A DNA stretch of 63,933 bases from CAZWUW01 sp964636895 (GCA_964636895.1 CAZWUW010000003.1:1-63933); one strand, 5' to 3'; positions 7,325 through 17,014 are shown, counted from the stretch's first letter. Notes: a model not told the origin generated them from the letters alone. Numbers and translations are program-made.

Positions 7325-8476
7325 TTACCATATATATTGTTTTATCTCAATTGGTTTGCATAAATTCGTGTACTCCTGGGCTACGCCAAATTTTCGGTTC
7401 CTAATTTCGCTTTCCTCTGCCGGAGTTTTGGCTTCAAAAAACTTTTGCCCGAGCCGCTCATCTTCTTCGGCCAGGCTAAAGATCTGTTCCACCGTTGCTA
7501 TGACGGTGGCACCTCGCACTTTGCCGGAACTATCATGTCCGATGGCAATAATTGGCCGCCCCCATGTTCCCGGTCCGGCATTGGCATCCCCTATATGCAT
7601 AACCCCGGTACCACCGGGATGGGTGTGCACAATAACTGCATTTTCCGGGATTTCCCTGGCATATATCTGACGCAAAGACTTGCCTTTAATATCCACACAA
7701 CTTGCCGCTAATAACCTGGATGGCACATAGCCAATACCACCTACTACCATATTACCTTCTGCCACCACATGGCCATTATTGTCAATTTTTGCCATCATGG
7801 CAACTTCCCTGCCCTGGCCGACTTCCATGGATTTATCAACTAGTTGTCTGGCCAGTTCCTCCGAAATAGAATTAACACCAAGCCTGGGCAACTTCCAGTC
7901 CGGTTTTGTAAAATCCTCCTTTGTAAGACGGGGTTGTTCAGGTATGTCTGCTAACGGAATAACCGTGGAGAGCTCCAGGAATTTAAGGCTCATCTCCGTC
8001 GAACGGCGCATGATTTCTTTTTCTTCCTCCATGGTTTTGGCGGCCAGAATACGCAGATCAATTTGTTCAGTCTCTGTTGCCAGGTCAAAAAACTCCGGTC
8101 GGGGATAAATTAATCCTACACCGGCCAAATTTTCTTGTTTGATGCCGATAGCAACTAACGGAAGATTAAAAAAATCCACCCCGTTAACATCCGTTATCAA
8201 ACCAGTATGTCCGGGTCTGGTGGTTATCAGCACGGCATTATCCGGCAAATGCTCCAGTCCTTCAAGTAAACATTTGTTAGTCATGGATATAATATTGTTT
8301 AATTGTTGTCGCAATGGCATACCGGACAAACCGCCATCGCTAATTTCGGTGGTCCGGTCTATTATTCCATCCCGATTAACCAGGCCGAAACAACCGGCGT
8401 TTCGACCCTGACTAAGCTCATTGGTACGCTTAATCATATCATTGACAATGTATTTCGCTATTCCCCTTATTTCCAC
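7325..8476 (-). CDS. Protein with two JAMM/JAB-like domains, the first degenerate; function unknown
   Basis: I do not recognise a characterised homologue. The 383-residue protein has two similar halves. The C-terminal half has HTHP at 284-287, then His294 and Asp297, which matches the JAMM metalloprotease pattern H-x-H-x7-S-x2-D except that Ser is His. It continues into GRPIIAIGHD. The N-terminal half has the aligned but metal-less ITTRPGHTGLITD and LPLVAIGI, and both halves continue into an FF/FSLA helix and an AAKT/EAKT stretch. No signal peptide or membrane helix is visible. It lies between smc and ftsY, 91 bases after smc. A deubiquitinase-like or RadC-like fold is possible; peptidase activity is unproven. 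Confidence 0.7.
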   Translation of the reverse strand: MEIRGIAKYIVNDMIKRTNELSQGRNAGCFGLVNRDGIIDRTTEISDGGLSGMPLRQQLNNIISMTNKCLLEGLEHLPDNAVLITTRPGHTGLITDVNGVDFFNLPLVAIGIKQENLAGVGLIYPRPEFFDLATETEQIDLRILAAKTMEEEKEIMRRSTEMSLKFLELSTVIPLADIPEQPRLTKEDFTKPDWKLPRLGVNSISEELARQLVDKSMEVGQGREVAMMAKIDNNGHVVAEGNMVVGGIGYVPSRLLAASCVDIKGKSLRQIYAREIPENAVIVHTHPGGTGVMHIGDANAGPGTWGRPIIAIGHDSSGKVRGATVIATVEQIFSLAEEDERLGQKFFEAKTPAEESEIRNRKFGVAQEYTNLCKPIEIKQYIW

Positions 8477-8567
8477 ATTAACCTCCTGTTAAATGGCACA
8501 CGATTTTTTGGGCCAATGTGCCTTAGTTAAAGGTTATTTTATCCTGCCGGGAAATAAGCTATACCCC

Positions 8568-11500
8568 TCAACTGACTTTGTCCACGGCTTCTGCTAAACG
8601 CATGGAAACCATTTTTGTAACACCCGACTCATCCATAGTCACACCATACAGAATATCCGCCACTTCCATAGTGCCTTTGCGGTGAGTTACCACGATAAAC
8701 TGGGACTGATCAGCAAATTCTTTCATAAAAGCGGCAAACCTGTCAACATTAGCTTCGTCAAGGGCAGCTTCAATTTCGTCCAACACACAGAAAGGACTAG
8801 GTTTAACCTTTAGTATAGCAAATAATAAAGCAATGGCCGTTAAGGCCCGTTCACCGCCGGAGAGCAGTGAAAGATGTTGGGGCTTTTTGCCGGGTGGCTG
8901 GGCGATAATCTCAATGCCAGTTTCCAGCATGTCGGTACTATCGGTAAGCTGTAAATCAGCATTGCCGCCACCAAACAGCGCACTGAAAACTTCGCGGAAA
9001 TTACTGTTGATTAGCTGAAATGCTTCCCGGAAGCGACCTGTCATAATATCATCCATCTCAGCTATAACCGTGTATAATGAATTCTTGGCTTCTTCCAGAT
9101 CTTTATGCTGAGCAGTAAGAAACTCATATCGTTCATTGACTCGGGCAAATTCTTCGATAGCTCCAAGGTTAACGGTACCCAAGCCAGAAATATGTCCTTT
9201 TAGTTCCTTTATCCGGGATGCTACTTCACGCCGGTTTTTTATTTCTGTTTTATTTAAAACGGCTTCTTCAAAAGTCAGACCGTGTTCTTCCATTAAGCGC
9301 TGCCTTGCATTTTCCATCTCCATTTCCAGCCTGGCGCGGCGGACATCAAAACTGTGGGCCTGTTCCTGCAAATAGCCAAACTGCTTCTGCAATTGTTTAA
9401 TATGAATTTCCAGGTCATTGAGACCGGCACGGTCACTCTGCCTTTCACCTTTAAGAGCATTTAGCTGCTCGCCGGTACTGCCTTTTTTGTCCACTTGTCT
9501 GATAATCTGCTCTTTTAGCACGGTAATTTCTTCATCAAGCCGGGTACCGGTTAAGCCGATTTCAGCCAATTTTGCTTCTTTATCCACGGCCTGCTGCCGG
9601 TATTCCTCCACACTGCGGTGCGCCCGGGCCAAAAGTTCTTCATACCCGGTTTCTTCTTGCTGCAGTGCGGCAAGCCGGACTCTTGACGCGGTAATCCGGG
9701 AAGTTATCTGTTCCCGAAATTCCTGTTGGTCTTTTACAGCTTCCTGTAATCTACCGATACTATGCTCAAGTTCTTTGTTTTTATTTTCAAGTTGCCCAAG
9801 TTTTTCTTTTAAAACTTCTCTTTTGTCACGCAGGCGCTTAATTTCAACACTTTCCTGCTCGATTTCCAGGTCAGCGGACTTTATCAGCCGTTCAATCCTT
9901 ACCTGTTCTACCTCCCGCTGTTCAAGGTCTTTTTTGATACCTGTCAATTGTAGTTGTTGCATCTGATTTTCATTACGCAAATGCTCAATATTATATTTAA
10001 TTTGGTTAATTTCTTGTTGCTTATTATTTTCGTCCGCCCGTTGTTTCTCTAAAACTCCTTGCAGTCGGGTCAGTTCTTTTTCCAGATTATCAATTTCACT
10101 CATCCGGCCCAGGAGAGTGGCGTTTCCTCTGGCAAAACTGCCTCCCGTAAAGCTACCTCCGGGATTGATAATCTCTCCGTCCAGAGTAACAAACTTATAA
10201 CGGTAACCGGCATCTTTGGCCACCTGCCTGGCCAGTTCAAGGTTTTGAAAGATAGCGATGCGCCCCAATAAAAACTGCAGGATGTTATTATACTGTTCAT
10301 CTATTTTAACTAAACCGGCTGCTGTGCCCAAACACCCCTTAGAATTAATGATTTTTTGCAGGGATTTATCGTGTTCATTATTTTTAATGGTGTTTAAAGG
10401 TAAAAAAGTAGCCCGCCCGGCCTTGTTGGCCTTCAAGTATTCAATAGCCCGCTGGGCATCACCATCAGTCCCGGAAACAATAAACTGCACCGCCCCGCCC
10501 AATGCAACTTCAATAGCCACGGCGTATTCCTCAGGTACTTGCAAGAGTTCTGCCAAAACACCGCATATTCCCTGCAGCTTCCCTGCCTGCCCGGCCTTCA
10601 GCACTTCCCGGACCCCTTTATGAAAGCCTTCATACTGCTGCTGCATTTCTTTTAAAACCCTGAGCCTGGATTCTTTAACACCGACAGTTTTTTGTTGCGC
10701 AGACAAGTCACCGCGCAAAGAGAACAGTTTTTTTTCGCTGTCGCCCTGTTCTTGGGCCAGCTCAGTCAAAGCAGCATCATTCTTCTTTATGTTTACTGTT
10801 ACAGCATTGCAATCCTGTTTAGTAAATGCCAGCACCGTGCTGTTTTCTGCCGCCTGTTTTTCAGCAGCTGCCCTTTCGACGGTGAGTTGAGCAATCCTTT
10901 TTTCATGGTTTTTTTCCTGTACTGCATAATTACCTATTTCATTGCGAACTTCAGCGATGCCATGAAGTATTTCAATGATATCGCCTTTACCACTTTCAAT
11001 GCCGGCATCCCCTTCGGCCAGACTATTAACTAAATCAGCCAGTTCAGCTTCCCGGGCGGCAGTTTCTATATGACCGGCGGCAATCTCCTGACGGATTTTG
11101 GCCAATGCATCTTCTTCCCCGGCGTATTGATTCTTCACTTCATCTATACGGTGTTTCATATCGGCTAATTCAGCAGTGAGCCTGTCTCTATCCCGGTTCA
11201 AACCGCGCCGGCGCTCTTCCGCTACATTGACTGCCGCTTCGTTTCTTTCTACCGCGCTAGACAGGTCAAAAACAGCCTGCTGAACCCCGGAAATCTCTTC
11301 GTCAAGCTTACTAATTCTAAGTTTAAGCTCCTCAACTCTTGATTCATTTCCCCGAAGTTGGGTTTCCACAGTCAGGGCAGCCTGCTTTTTTTCGTCCATT
11401 TCGGTATTGATTTCGGCTAGTTTGCCCCCAACTTCTTCTAATTGATGAACATATAGGTTAATTTCCAGTTTACTTAGTTCTTCTTTAAAATTCAAAAATT

Positions 11501-12140
11501 CTTCTGCTGTAGCGGCTTGCTCCTGCAAAGGTCCAACCTGAGCAGAAAGTTCACTAATTATATCACTGATACGCATCAGATTCTGCTCAGTGTCAGCTAG
11601 TTTTTTGGCTGCCTGAAGTTTACGGTTTTTATATTTGACAATTCCTGCGGCCTCTTCAATAAGTTGGCGGCGGTCTTCGGATCTGGCGTTCAGGATTTCA
11701 TCGATTTTTCCTTGACCAATAATAGAATAACCCTCCCGGCCTACCCCGGTATCCATAAAAAGCTCATGTATGTCCCGCAGCCGGCAGGGAGATTTGTTAA
11801 TCAGGAACTCACTGTCACCGGACCGGAACACCCGCCGGGTAACGGTGACTTCGGAATAATCCAGCGGGAATATGCCGTTGGAATTGTCCAGGGTTAAGGA
11901 TACTTCCGCCATCCCCACCGGCCGCCGCTTATCACTACCAGAAAAAATTATGTCTTCCATTTTGGCGCCCCGCAGTGATTTAGCGCTTTGTTCACCTAAC
12001 ACCCAGCGGATGGCGTCAGAGATATTGCTTTTGCCACTGCCGTTGGGACCTACGATACCGGTGACACCAGGGTTAAAATGCAATTCGATTTTATCGGCAA
12101 AGGATTTAAAACCTTGAATTTCCAATCGTTTTAGATGCAA
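8568..12140 (-). CDS. smc: Chromosome partition protein Smc
   Basis: A 1190-residue SMC ATPase that forms the condensin-like complex with ScpA and ScpB. The start is placed at TTG 12140 (L-H-L-K-R-L-E-I) behind GGGGAGG with seven bases spacing; the longer ATG frame from 12191 adds 17 unlikely residues. Walker A is GPNGSGKSNISDAIRW near the N-terminus, and the signature LSGGERALTAIALLFA and Walker B CVLDEIEAALDEANVDRF are near the C-terminus. Two long coiled coils flank a Gly-rich hinge around residues 515-680, including GEIINPGGSFTGGSF. The gene is complete and intact. Confidence 0.97.
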   Translation of the reverse strand: MHLKRLEIQGFKSFADKIELHFNPGVTGIVGPNGSGKSNISDAIRWVLGEQSAKSLRGAKMEDIIFSGSDKRRPVGMAEVSLTLDNSNGIFPLDYSEVTVTRRVFRSGDSEFLINKSPCRLRDIHELFMDTGVGREGYSIIGQGKIDEILNARSEDRRQLIEEAAGIVKYKNRKLQAAKKLADTEQNLMRISDIISELSAQVGPLQEQAATAEEFLNFKEELSKLEINLYVHQLEEVGGKLAEINTEMDEKKQAALTVETQLRGNESRVEELKLRISKLDEEISGVQQAVFDLSSAVERNEAAVNVAEERRRGLNRDRDRLTAELADMKHRIDEVKNQYAGEEDALAKIRQEIAAGHIETAAREAELADLVNSLAEGDAGIESGKGDIIEILHGIAEVRNEIGNYAVQEKNHEKRIAQLTVERAAAEKQAAENSTVLAFTKQDCNAVTVNIKKNDAALTELAQEQGDSEKKLFSLRGDLSAQQKTVGVKESRLRVLKEMQQQYEGFHKGVREVLKAGQAGKLQGICGVLAELLQVPEEYAVAIEVALGGAVQFIVSGTDGDAQRAIEYLKANKAGRATFLPLNTIKNNEHDKSLQKIINSKGCLGTAAGLVKIDEQYNNILQFLLGRIAIFQNLELARQVAKDAGYRYKFVTLDGEIINPGGSFTGGSFARGNATLLGRMSEIDNLEKELTRLQGVLEKQRADENNKQQEINQIKYNIEHLRNENQMQQLQLTGIKKDLEQREVEQVRIERLIKSADLEIEQESVEIKRLRDKREVLKEKLGQLENKNKELEHSIGRLQEAVKDQQEFREQITSRITASRVRLAALQQEETGYEELLARAHRSVEEYRQQAVDKEAKLAEIGLTGTRLDEEITVLKEQIIRQVDKKGSTGEQLNALKGERQSDRAGLNDLEIHIKQLQKQFGYLQEQAHSFDVRRARLEMEMENARQRLMEEHGLTFEEAVLNKTEIKNRREVASRIKELKGHISGLGTVNLGAIEEFARVNERYEFLTAQHKDLEEAKNSLYTVIAEMDDIMTGRFREAFQLINSNFREVFSALFGGGNADLQLTDSTDMLETGIEIIAQPPGKKPQHLSLLSGGERALTAIALLFAILKVKPSPFCVLDEIEAALDEANVDRFAAFMKEFADQSQFIVVTHRKGTMEVADILYGVTMDESGVTKMVSMRLAEAVDKVS

Positions 12141-12216
12141 AATACTTCCTCCCCAGAGACTTAGCTTATTAGAATACCGTCTGCCGTCCAAGCACCCGGA
12201 ATATAACCTTGTAAAG

Positions 12217-12244
12217 CTTATAATATTTCTATATCTGCAGTGAA
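12217..12244 (-). promoter_or_regulatory. Candidate sigma-A promoter for smc
   Basis: On the minus strand TTCACT (12239-12244) and TATAAG (12217-12222) are 16 bases apart and lie about 75 bases before the smc start. The match to TTGACA/TATAAT is moderate. Confidence 0.4.
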
Positions 12245-12280
12245 TTTACCTCTTTTTATACTGTGGGCAAAAGTGTGATT

Positions 12281-12309
12281 TTGGGTGATTAAAAACACAT
12301 ATGTATACT
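12281..12309 (+). promoter_or_regulatory. Candidate promoter for the lone plus-strand gene at 12362
   Basis: TTGGGT (12281-12286) and TATACT (12304-12309) are separated by 17 bases, about 50 bases before the start. The -10 match is good and the -35 only partial. Confidence 0.45.
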
Positions 12310-12361
12310 TCTTTTATAACTTGGGAAAATTAAACACATTCCATTTGAAGGAGCAAAGATT

Positions 12362-12811
12362 ATGTACCTGATAAATATTCTGAAAAAATTTCGCTTACTT
12401 GAGTTTTATATCGGCCTGCAACCTGAGGAAAAAGATTTTATGAATCACTACTCCAGGCAATTCCATTTCTATACACCGCCATGCAAAGATATACCGGCCT
12501 GTGAAGATTTATTGTTTTCCGTTAAAAGACCGGCGCAACTGTTATGGACCACGGCGGCTAATGCTATCCCTGACCGCAAGTGGGATTTTGCAGAAAAGCT
12601 TCTTGTAAAGGCTTTGGAAATAGCTAATGACCGTGAAGACCTGGCCTGGACGCACGCCAATCTTACCCAGTTATATTATGACCAGCATCGAAAAAAACCG
12701 GCCAGCATAAGAAAATGCCTGCATCACTGTCATCAATTGCTGGCTACCGGTTATTTTACTTCCTGGGCAGAAAATATGCTGGCCGAAGTAATGGTCATGC
12801 AAATACAATAG
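12362..12811 (+). CDS. Small helical protein of unknown function, TPR-like middle
   Basis: I do not recognise this 149-residue protein. It starts at ATG 12362 behind GAAGGAG. The central part (WDFAEKLLVKALEIAND, then DLAWTHANLTQLYYD) has the helix-pair spacing of a tetratricopeptide repeat. There is no signal peptide or membrane segment, and it holds several Cys and His residues. It is the only plus-strand gene among about 24 kb of minus-strand genes and sits between smc and a radical SAM gene, with its own candidate promoter and terminator. It therefore looks like a separately controlled unit. Confidence 0.7.
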   Translation: MYLINILKKFRLLEFYIGLQPEEKDFMNHYSRQFHFYTPPCKDIPACEDLLFSVKRPAQLLWTTAANAIPDRKWDFAEKLLVKALEIANDREDLAWTHANLTQLYYDQHRKKPASIRKCLHHCHQLLATGYFTSWAENMLAEVMVMQIQ

Positions 12812-12820
12812 TCATAAAAA

Positions 12821-12861
12821 AACAATGGTTTGCATGATAATTGCAAGCCATTGTTTTTTTT
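12821..12861 (+). terminator. Bidirectional rho-independent terminator
   Basis: A 14-base-pair stem (12821-12834 with 12842-12855, one G-T pair) with a seven-base loop, followed by T on the plus strand and preceded by seven A, so it can stop both the gene at 12362 and the radical SAM gene ending at 12864. Confidence 0.85.
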
Positions 12862-12863
12862 CA

Positions 12864-13943
12864 CTAATCCATAGTTTTTCTGGTTGATACCAGATTAAAT
12901 TCCCGCCCATTGGCCTGAACCAACAGCACCATGCCCCGCTCATTATAATCATAGGGGCTAATGACAAAAGAATCCATACCCAACTCATGCTTAAAGTAGT
13001 TAACATTACTGTTCTTCTGGCCCCTGGCAATGGAAAGATCAGCGGCCGGCACTAGAAAAGCAGCTTGATTTACCTGTCCTACAATATTCCTGACCTTTGC
13101 AAGAAGCTGCCGCATCTGTTCTCTGGCCACCGCAGCTTCTACCAGTTCCCGGAAGGCGGGATGATAAGGTCCAGCCAGGACGTCGCCTGCCCAACTGATT
13201 TCCTCGCTGGGCTGGAGTCCAATACGAATAACCGGAATTTGCGCTTTTTCATATTTAATCAACAGGCTTTTGCATACCTGTACAGCATCTTCCAAAGACC
13301 AGGGTTGGTAATCACCTTGCTCATACATTTGGGCCAACAGCGTGCCCTTTAATACTAAACATGGATAGATTCTTACAAAATCAGGGTGCAAAGCAATAAT
13401 TTCTTCACCTGTAATGCCGGCTTTCACCCCGGTGTCACCCGGCAGTCCAATCATCATTTGCAGACCGAGAGTAAATCCCCAAGACTTGATTAATGCTACC
13501 GCCCTTAGCACATCCCTGCTGTTATGACCACGGTTTGCCTGGTTAAGCACCATGTTATCCATTGACTGGACACCCAGTTCAATAATGGATACGCCAAAAG
13601 ATGATAAGTTAGTTAAGGCTTCCTCATCTATAGCATCCGGGCGGGTAGAGATACGGATATGGTCTATTTGGCCCCGGTTTAAAGCTATTAAAGCAGGCGT
13701 TAATAGCTCCTTTTTTAAATCCGCGGAAATGGCGGTAAAACTACCGCCATAAAATGCTACTTCGACGGTGATGCCTTCCCCTTTTGGGATGTGGGGCAAG
13801 AAGTCGGCTAACTTTTGCTGAACAGCGACGGCATCCGGTATAACAGCCTGTCCGGTAATTCTGGCCTGATTACAAAATACACAACGGTGCGGACAACCCA
13901 AGTCCGGCACAAAAACAGGTATCACATAATGTCCTTTAGGCAT
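12864..13943 (-). CDS. Radical SAM protein of the Elp3-like COG1243 type, no acetyltransferase domain
   Basis: A 359-residue radical SAM enzyme. The cluster-binding CPHRCVFC (CxxxCxxC, near residue 17) is followed by VAFYGGSFTAIS, the GG motif region. Further on come STRPDAIDEEAL and QSMDNMVLNQANRGHN, all features shared with Elp3 and YhcC-like proteins. The C-terminal GNAT domain of full Elp3 is absent. It lies just downstream of rnc (17 bases), an arrangement known from other clostridia. The target is probably tRNA by analogy, but nothing in the sequence proves this. Confidence 0.85.
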   Translation of the reverse strand: MPKGHYVIPVFVPDLGCPHRCVFCNQARITGQAVIPDAVAVQQKLADFLPHIPKGEGITVEVAFYGGSFTAISADLKKELLTPALIALNRGQIDHIRISTRPDAIDEEALTNLSSFGVSIIELGVQSMDNMVLNQANRGHNSRDVLRAVALIKSWGFTLGLQMMIGLPGDTGVKAGITGEEIIALHPDFVRIYPCLVLKGTLLAQMYEQGDYQPWSLEDAVQVCKSLLIKYEKAQIPVIRIGLQPSEEISWAGDVLAGPYHPAFRELVEAAVAREQMRQLLAKVRNIVGQVNQAAFLVPAADLSIARGQKNSNVNYFKHELGMDSFVISPYDYNERGMVLLVQANGREFNLVSTRKTMD

Positions 13944-13960
13944 TGTATTCCACCATATCT

Positions 13961-14710
13961 CTAATCATTTTCGGGTCCCGGTGGAAAAGCAATATCACCG
14001 GATTGCAGTTTAGCCAGGGCATCACTGGCAGCAGCTTGTTCTGCTTCCTTTTTGGTTCGGCCGCTGCCGGATCCCCAGTTCCGGTCACGAAATCTAACGG
14101 CTGCGACAAACGTTTTTTCATGATCCGGACCGTATTCTTCAACTATAAAATAAGATAAAGTATTTTCTGTCCGCTGTTGTACCAGTTCCTGCAATTCTGT
14201 CTTATAATCACCGGCATTACCGCCCTTGGCGGTTACTTTTTCAATCACCGGCGCAAGTTCGCGAAGAATAAAGCTTTTGGTATTCTCCAGACCCTGATCC
14301 AGGTAAATTGCGCCAATTAATGCTTCTACTGCATCGGCCAGGATTGAAGGTCTTTGGCGGCCACCGCTTCTCTCTTCACCCCGGCCCATTAACAGACACT
14401 GACCTAGATTTAGCCGCTTGGCCATTTCAGCCAGTGAAGGCTCACACACTATCCCGGCCCGCATTTTTGTCAGAATCCCTTCCGGACAATCGTTGTTAAT
14501 CAGATATAAATACTCACTGATTACCAATTCCAGTACCGCATCACCCAAAAATTCCAACCGCTGATTATGCTCAAGGTTAAAATTCCTGTTTTCGTGGGCA
14601 TAAGAGCTATGGGTAAATGCCTGCCGGAACAGTGCCGGAGCATGCCAGGAAATCCTGAGATAATTCATCAAATCGTTCTGTAGGTTGGTAACATCCTTCA
14701 TCCTCATCAC
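13961..14710 (-). CDS. rnc: Ribonuclease III
   Basis: A 249-residue double-strand-specific RNase that processes rRNA and mRNA. The N-terminal catalytic domain has the signature QRLEFLGDAVLELVISEYLY, with the second acidic cluster in LADAVEALIGAIYLDQG. A double-stranded-RNA-binding domain follows from about residue 165 (DYKTELQELVQQR to the AAASDALAKL helix). It follows fabF by 13 bases, the usual acpP-fabF-rnc linkage. Three ATG codons at 14710, 14707 and 14701 compete and the ribosome site is weak, so the start could be up to three residues later. Confidence 0.97.
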   Translation of the reverse strand: MMRMKDVTNLQNDLMNYLRISWHAPALFRQAFTHSSYAHENRNFNLEHNQRLEFLGDAVLELVISEYLYLINNDCPEGILTKMRAGIVCEPSLAEMAKRLNLGQCLLMGRGEERSGGRQRPSILADAVEALIGAIYLDQGLENTKSFILRELAPVIEKVTAKGGNAGDYKTELQELVQQRTENTLSYFIVEEYGPDHEKTFVAAVRFRDRNWGSGSGRTKKEAEQAAASDALAKLQSGDIAFPPGPEND

Positions 14711-14723
14711 CCGGAAATCTTAT

Positions 14724-15965
14724 TTATTCCGCAAACCGGCGCAATAAAACTGTGGCATTGTGACCGCCAAAACCAAAAGAATTTGATATTGCGGCATTAA
14801 CGCTCCGCTTAACAGCCTTATTTGGGACATAATCCAGGTCACATTCCGGATCCGGGTTGGTCAGGTTTATTGTCGGCGGTATAACTCCCCGCTCAATGCT
14901 TAGTGCACAAATAATGGCTTCAATGCCGCCGGCTGCACCCAGCAAATGACCGGTCATAGATTTGGTGGAACTCACGGCCAGCTTGGGCGCATGTTCGCCA
15001 AATATCTTCCTGATTGCCAGGGTTTCCGCAATATCACCCAATGGCGTGGATGTCCCGTGGGCATTAACATAGTCAACTTGCTGCGGTTTCATGTCGGCAT
15101 CTTTCAGACAAAAGTCCATCGCCATAGCCGCACCCATACCTTCCGGGTCTGGCGCGGTAATATGGTGAGCGTCACAAGTCATCCCGTACCCGCCAATCTC
15201 AGCATAAATCTTCGCTCCCCGTTCCAGTGCATGTTCCAGACTCTCTAGCACCATTATGCCGGCACCTTCACCCATAACAAAGCCATCCCGTCCGGTATCA
15301 AAAGGTCTACTGGCTTTTTCTGGCTCTTCATTTCGGGTTGACATAGCCTTCATGGAACAAAACCCGGCCATGGCAAGCTTTATTACCGGAGCCTCACTGC
15401 CACCTGTAATCATAATATCAGCTTCCCCACGCTGGATAATCCTGAAGGCATCCCCAACAGAATTTGTACTGGCGGCACAAGCAGTTACCGCTGTTATATT
15501 GGGTCCTTTAAGATTATGCTTTATTGCAATATTTGCGCCGGCAATATTGGCTATCATCATTGGCACAAAAAAAGGCGTAATCCGGTTTGGACCTTTTGTC
15601 ATCATTACTATTGCCTGTTCTTCTATAGATTCAATACCACCAACACCTGAACCCAGAATGACGCCTGCGCGAAAGGGGTCATTATTGTGGTTTTGCAAAC
15701 CGGCATCTGCTATAGCCATATCAGCTGCAACTACAGCCAGTTGAGTAAACCTGTCCATGCGCCGGGCTTCCTTTTTATCTATAAAATCATGCGGGTCAAA
15801 GTCTTTAACCTCACCGGCAATCCTGGTCGGAAGCTCGCTGGCATCAAACCTTTTAATTAAATCTATGCCGCTTTTACCTTCTATCAAAGACTGCCAAAAC
15901 TGATCTTTGCCGGTACCCACCGGGGAAACTACACCAATACCGGTTACCACAACGCGTTTTTTCAT
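14724..15965 (-). CDS. fabF: 3-oxoacyl-ACP synthase II
   Basis: A 413-residue condensing enzyme extending acyl-ACP with malonyl-ACP. Visible catalytic sites are Cys in VTACAASTNSVGDAF, His in NAHGTSTPLGD and His in MTGHLLGAAGGIEA, the Cys-His-His triad of KAS II. Length is typical. The gene starts one base after the stop of the upstream FabK-like gene. It belongs to the FapR-headed operon. Confidence 0.97.
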   Translation of the reverse strand: MKKRVVVTGIGVVSPVGTGKDQFWQSLIEGKSGIDLIKRFDASELPTRIAGEVKDFDPHDFIDKKEARRMDRFTQLAVVAADMAIADAGLQNHNNDPFRAGVILGSGVGGIESIEEQAIVMMTKGPNRITPFFVPMMIANIAGANIAIKHNLKGPNITAVTACAASTNSVGDAFRIIQRGEADIMITGGSEAPVIKLAMAGFCSMKAMSTRNEEPEKASRPFDTGRDGFVMGEGAGIMVLESLEHALERGAKIYAEIGGYGMTCDAHHITAPDPEGMGAAMAMDFCLKDADMKPQQVDYVNAHGTSTPLGDIAETLAIRKIFGEHAPKLAVSSTKSMTGHLLGAAGGIEAIICALSIERGVIPPTINLTNPDPECDLDYVPNKAVKRSVNAAISNSFGFGGHNATVLLRRFAE

Positions 15966-15966
15966 G

Positions 15967-16929
15967 TCACACCTCGTTTCCGGCCAATTCCACTTCTTGT
16001 AAAAGTCTTTTGATGATTTCTTTTACCGGCAGTATTTCTTTAATTTCAAAAACCCGCTGGCCCGAGAAAACAAGGCCGTTGTCCATATCTCCCTGTTGAG
16101 CCGCCACTAAAGCTTTACTGATACAAAAACTACGGGAACATTTTTTTAAACATCCGTTACATTCATCAGGAGTCAGGTCTTCACCAGCAAAAAATCTTCT
16201 TGCAAAGTTGTTAATCAAACCTTGACCGGGCAATCCTACCGGGCTATCTACCAGCACAACGTCTTCCGGTTTAGCGTCAATATAAAGCTGCTTAAAAGCA
16301 TCCGCAGCATTAGATTCAACACTGGCAGCAAACCTGGTACCCATCTGCACACCGTCAGCCCCCAGCCTAAAAGCATCCACTATATCACCGCCATTAATAA
16401 TGCCACCGGCTGCAATAACTGGAATGTCAACGGCTCCTTTGACCTGGGGCACGAGTTCTTTCATCGATTTGCATTTTTCAGTACCAAGGTGACCACCGGC
16501 TTCTTTTCCTTCCACAACAATCGCTGCAGCTCCAAGTTTTTCAGCTATCTGAGCCAGCTTGGGGTTAGAAATAATCGGAACTATAGGCACATCCGCAGAT
16601 TTTCCCCAGCTATACATATCCCTGGAAAATCCGGCTCCCGATACAATTAAGTCAATACCTTCTTCAATTGCTGTTTTAATGGCATTGGCAAACTCATAAG
16701 CGGCAAACATAATGTTAATACCAATGATTCCTTTGGTCAACTCTCTTGCTTTGCGGATTTCCTGTTTCAGTTCGTCCATAGTCATAGCAGTTGCCGCAAT
16801 TAGTCCGATACCACCCTCTTCAGCCACTGCTGCCGCCAGCGGCGCAGTCGAAACCCGAACGGCCATGCCACCCTGGATAATAGGCAGTTTTGCAACCAGG
16901 TCGCCAATTTTTAATTCAGGTAGTTTCAT
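15967..16929 (-). CDS. Second FabK/nitronate monooxygenase-like flavoprotein with Cys-rich tail
   Basis: A 320-residue TIM-barrel FMN protein of the 2-nitropropane dioxygenase/FabK superfamily. The start is placed at ATG 16929 behind GGAGG rather than at 16947. Family marks include PIIQGGMAVRVSTAPLAAAV, the Gly-rich AAGGIINGGDIVDAFRLGADGVQMGTRF and EAGGHLG. A cluster of four Cys (CNGCLKKCSRSFC) lies near the C-terminus, absent from the other copy at 18966. It sits between acpP and fabF, so an enoyl-ACP reductase role is possible. A nitronate monooxygenase or another ACP-linked reductase cannot be excluded. Confidence 0.8.
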   Translation of the reverse strand: MKLPELKIGDLVAKLPIIQGGMAVRVSTAPLAAAVAEEGGIGLIAATAMTMDELKQEIRKARELTKGIIGINIMFAAYEFANAIKTAIEEGIDLIVSGAGFSRDMYSWGKSADVPIVPIISNPKLAQIAEKLGAAAIVVEGKEAGGHLGTEKCKSMKELVPQVKGAVDIPVIAAGGIINGGDIVDAFRLGADGVQMGTRFAASVESNAADAFKQLYIDAKPEDVVLVDSPVGLPGQGLINNFARRFFAGEDLTPDECNGCLKKCSRSFCISKALVAAQQGDMDNGLVFSGQRVFEIKEILPVKEIIKRLLQEVELAGNEV

Positions 16930-17014
16930 CTTCTTCCTCCAATCCAATACACACGGGAAATATGCCTAATCCGAAAAAGTCCCGCAGCGTAAACCGCGGG
17001 ACTGTATCAGTGTA

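Noticed and set aside
9418..9966. 182-codon plus-strand frame opposite smc
   Set aside because: Ser- and Arg-rich translation, antisense to the coiled coil, no ribosome site; a shadow of smc codon bias.
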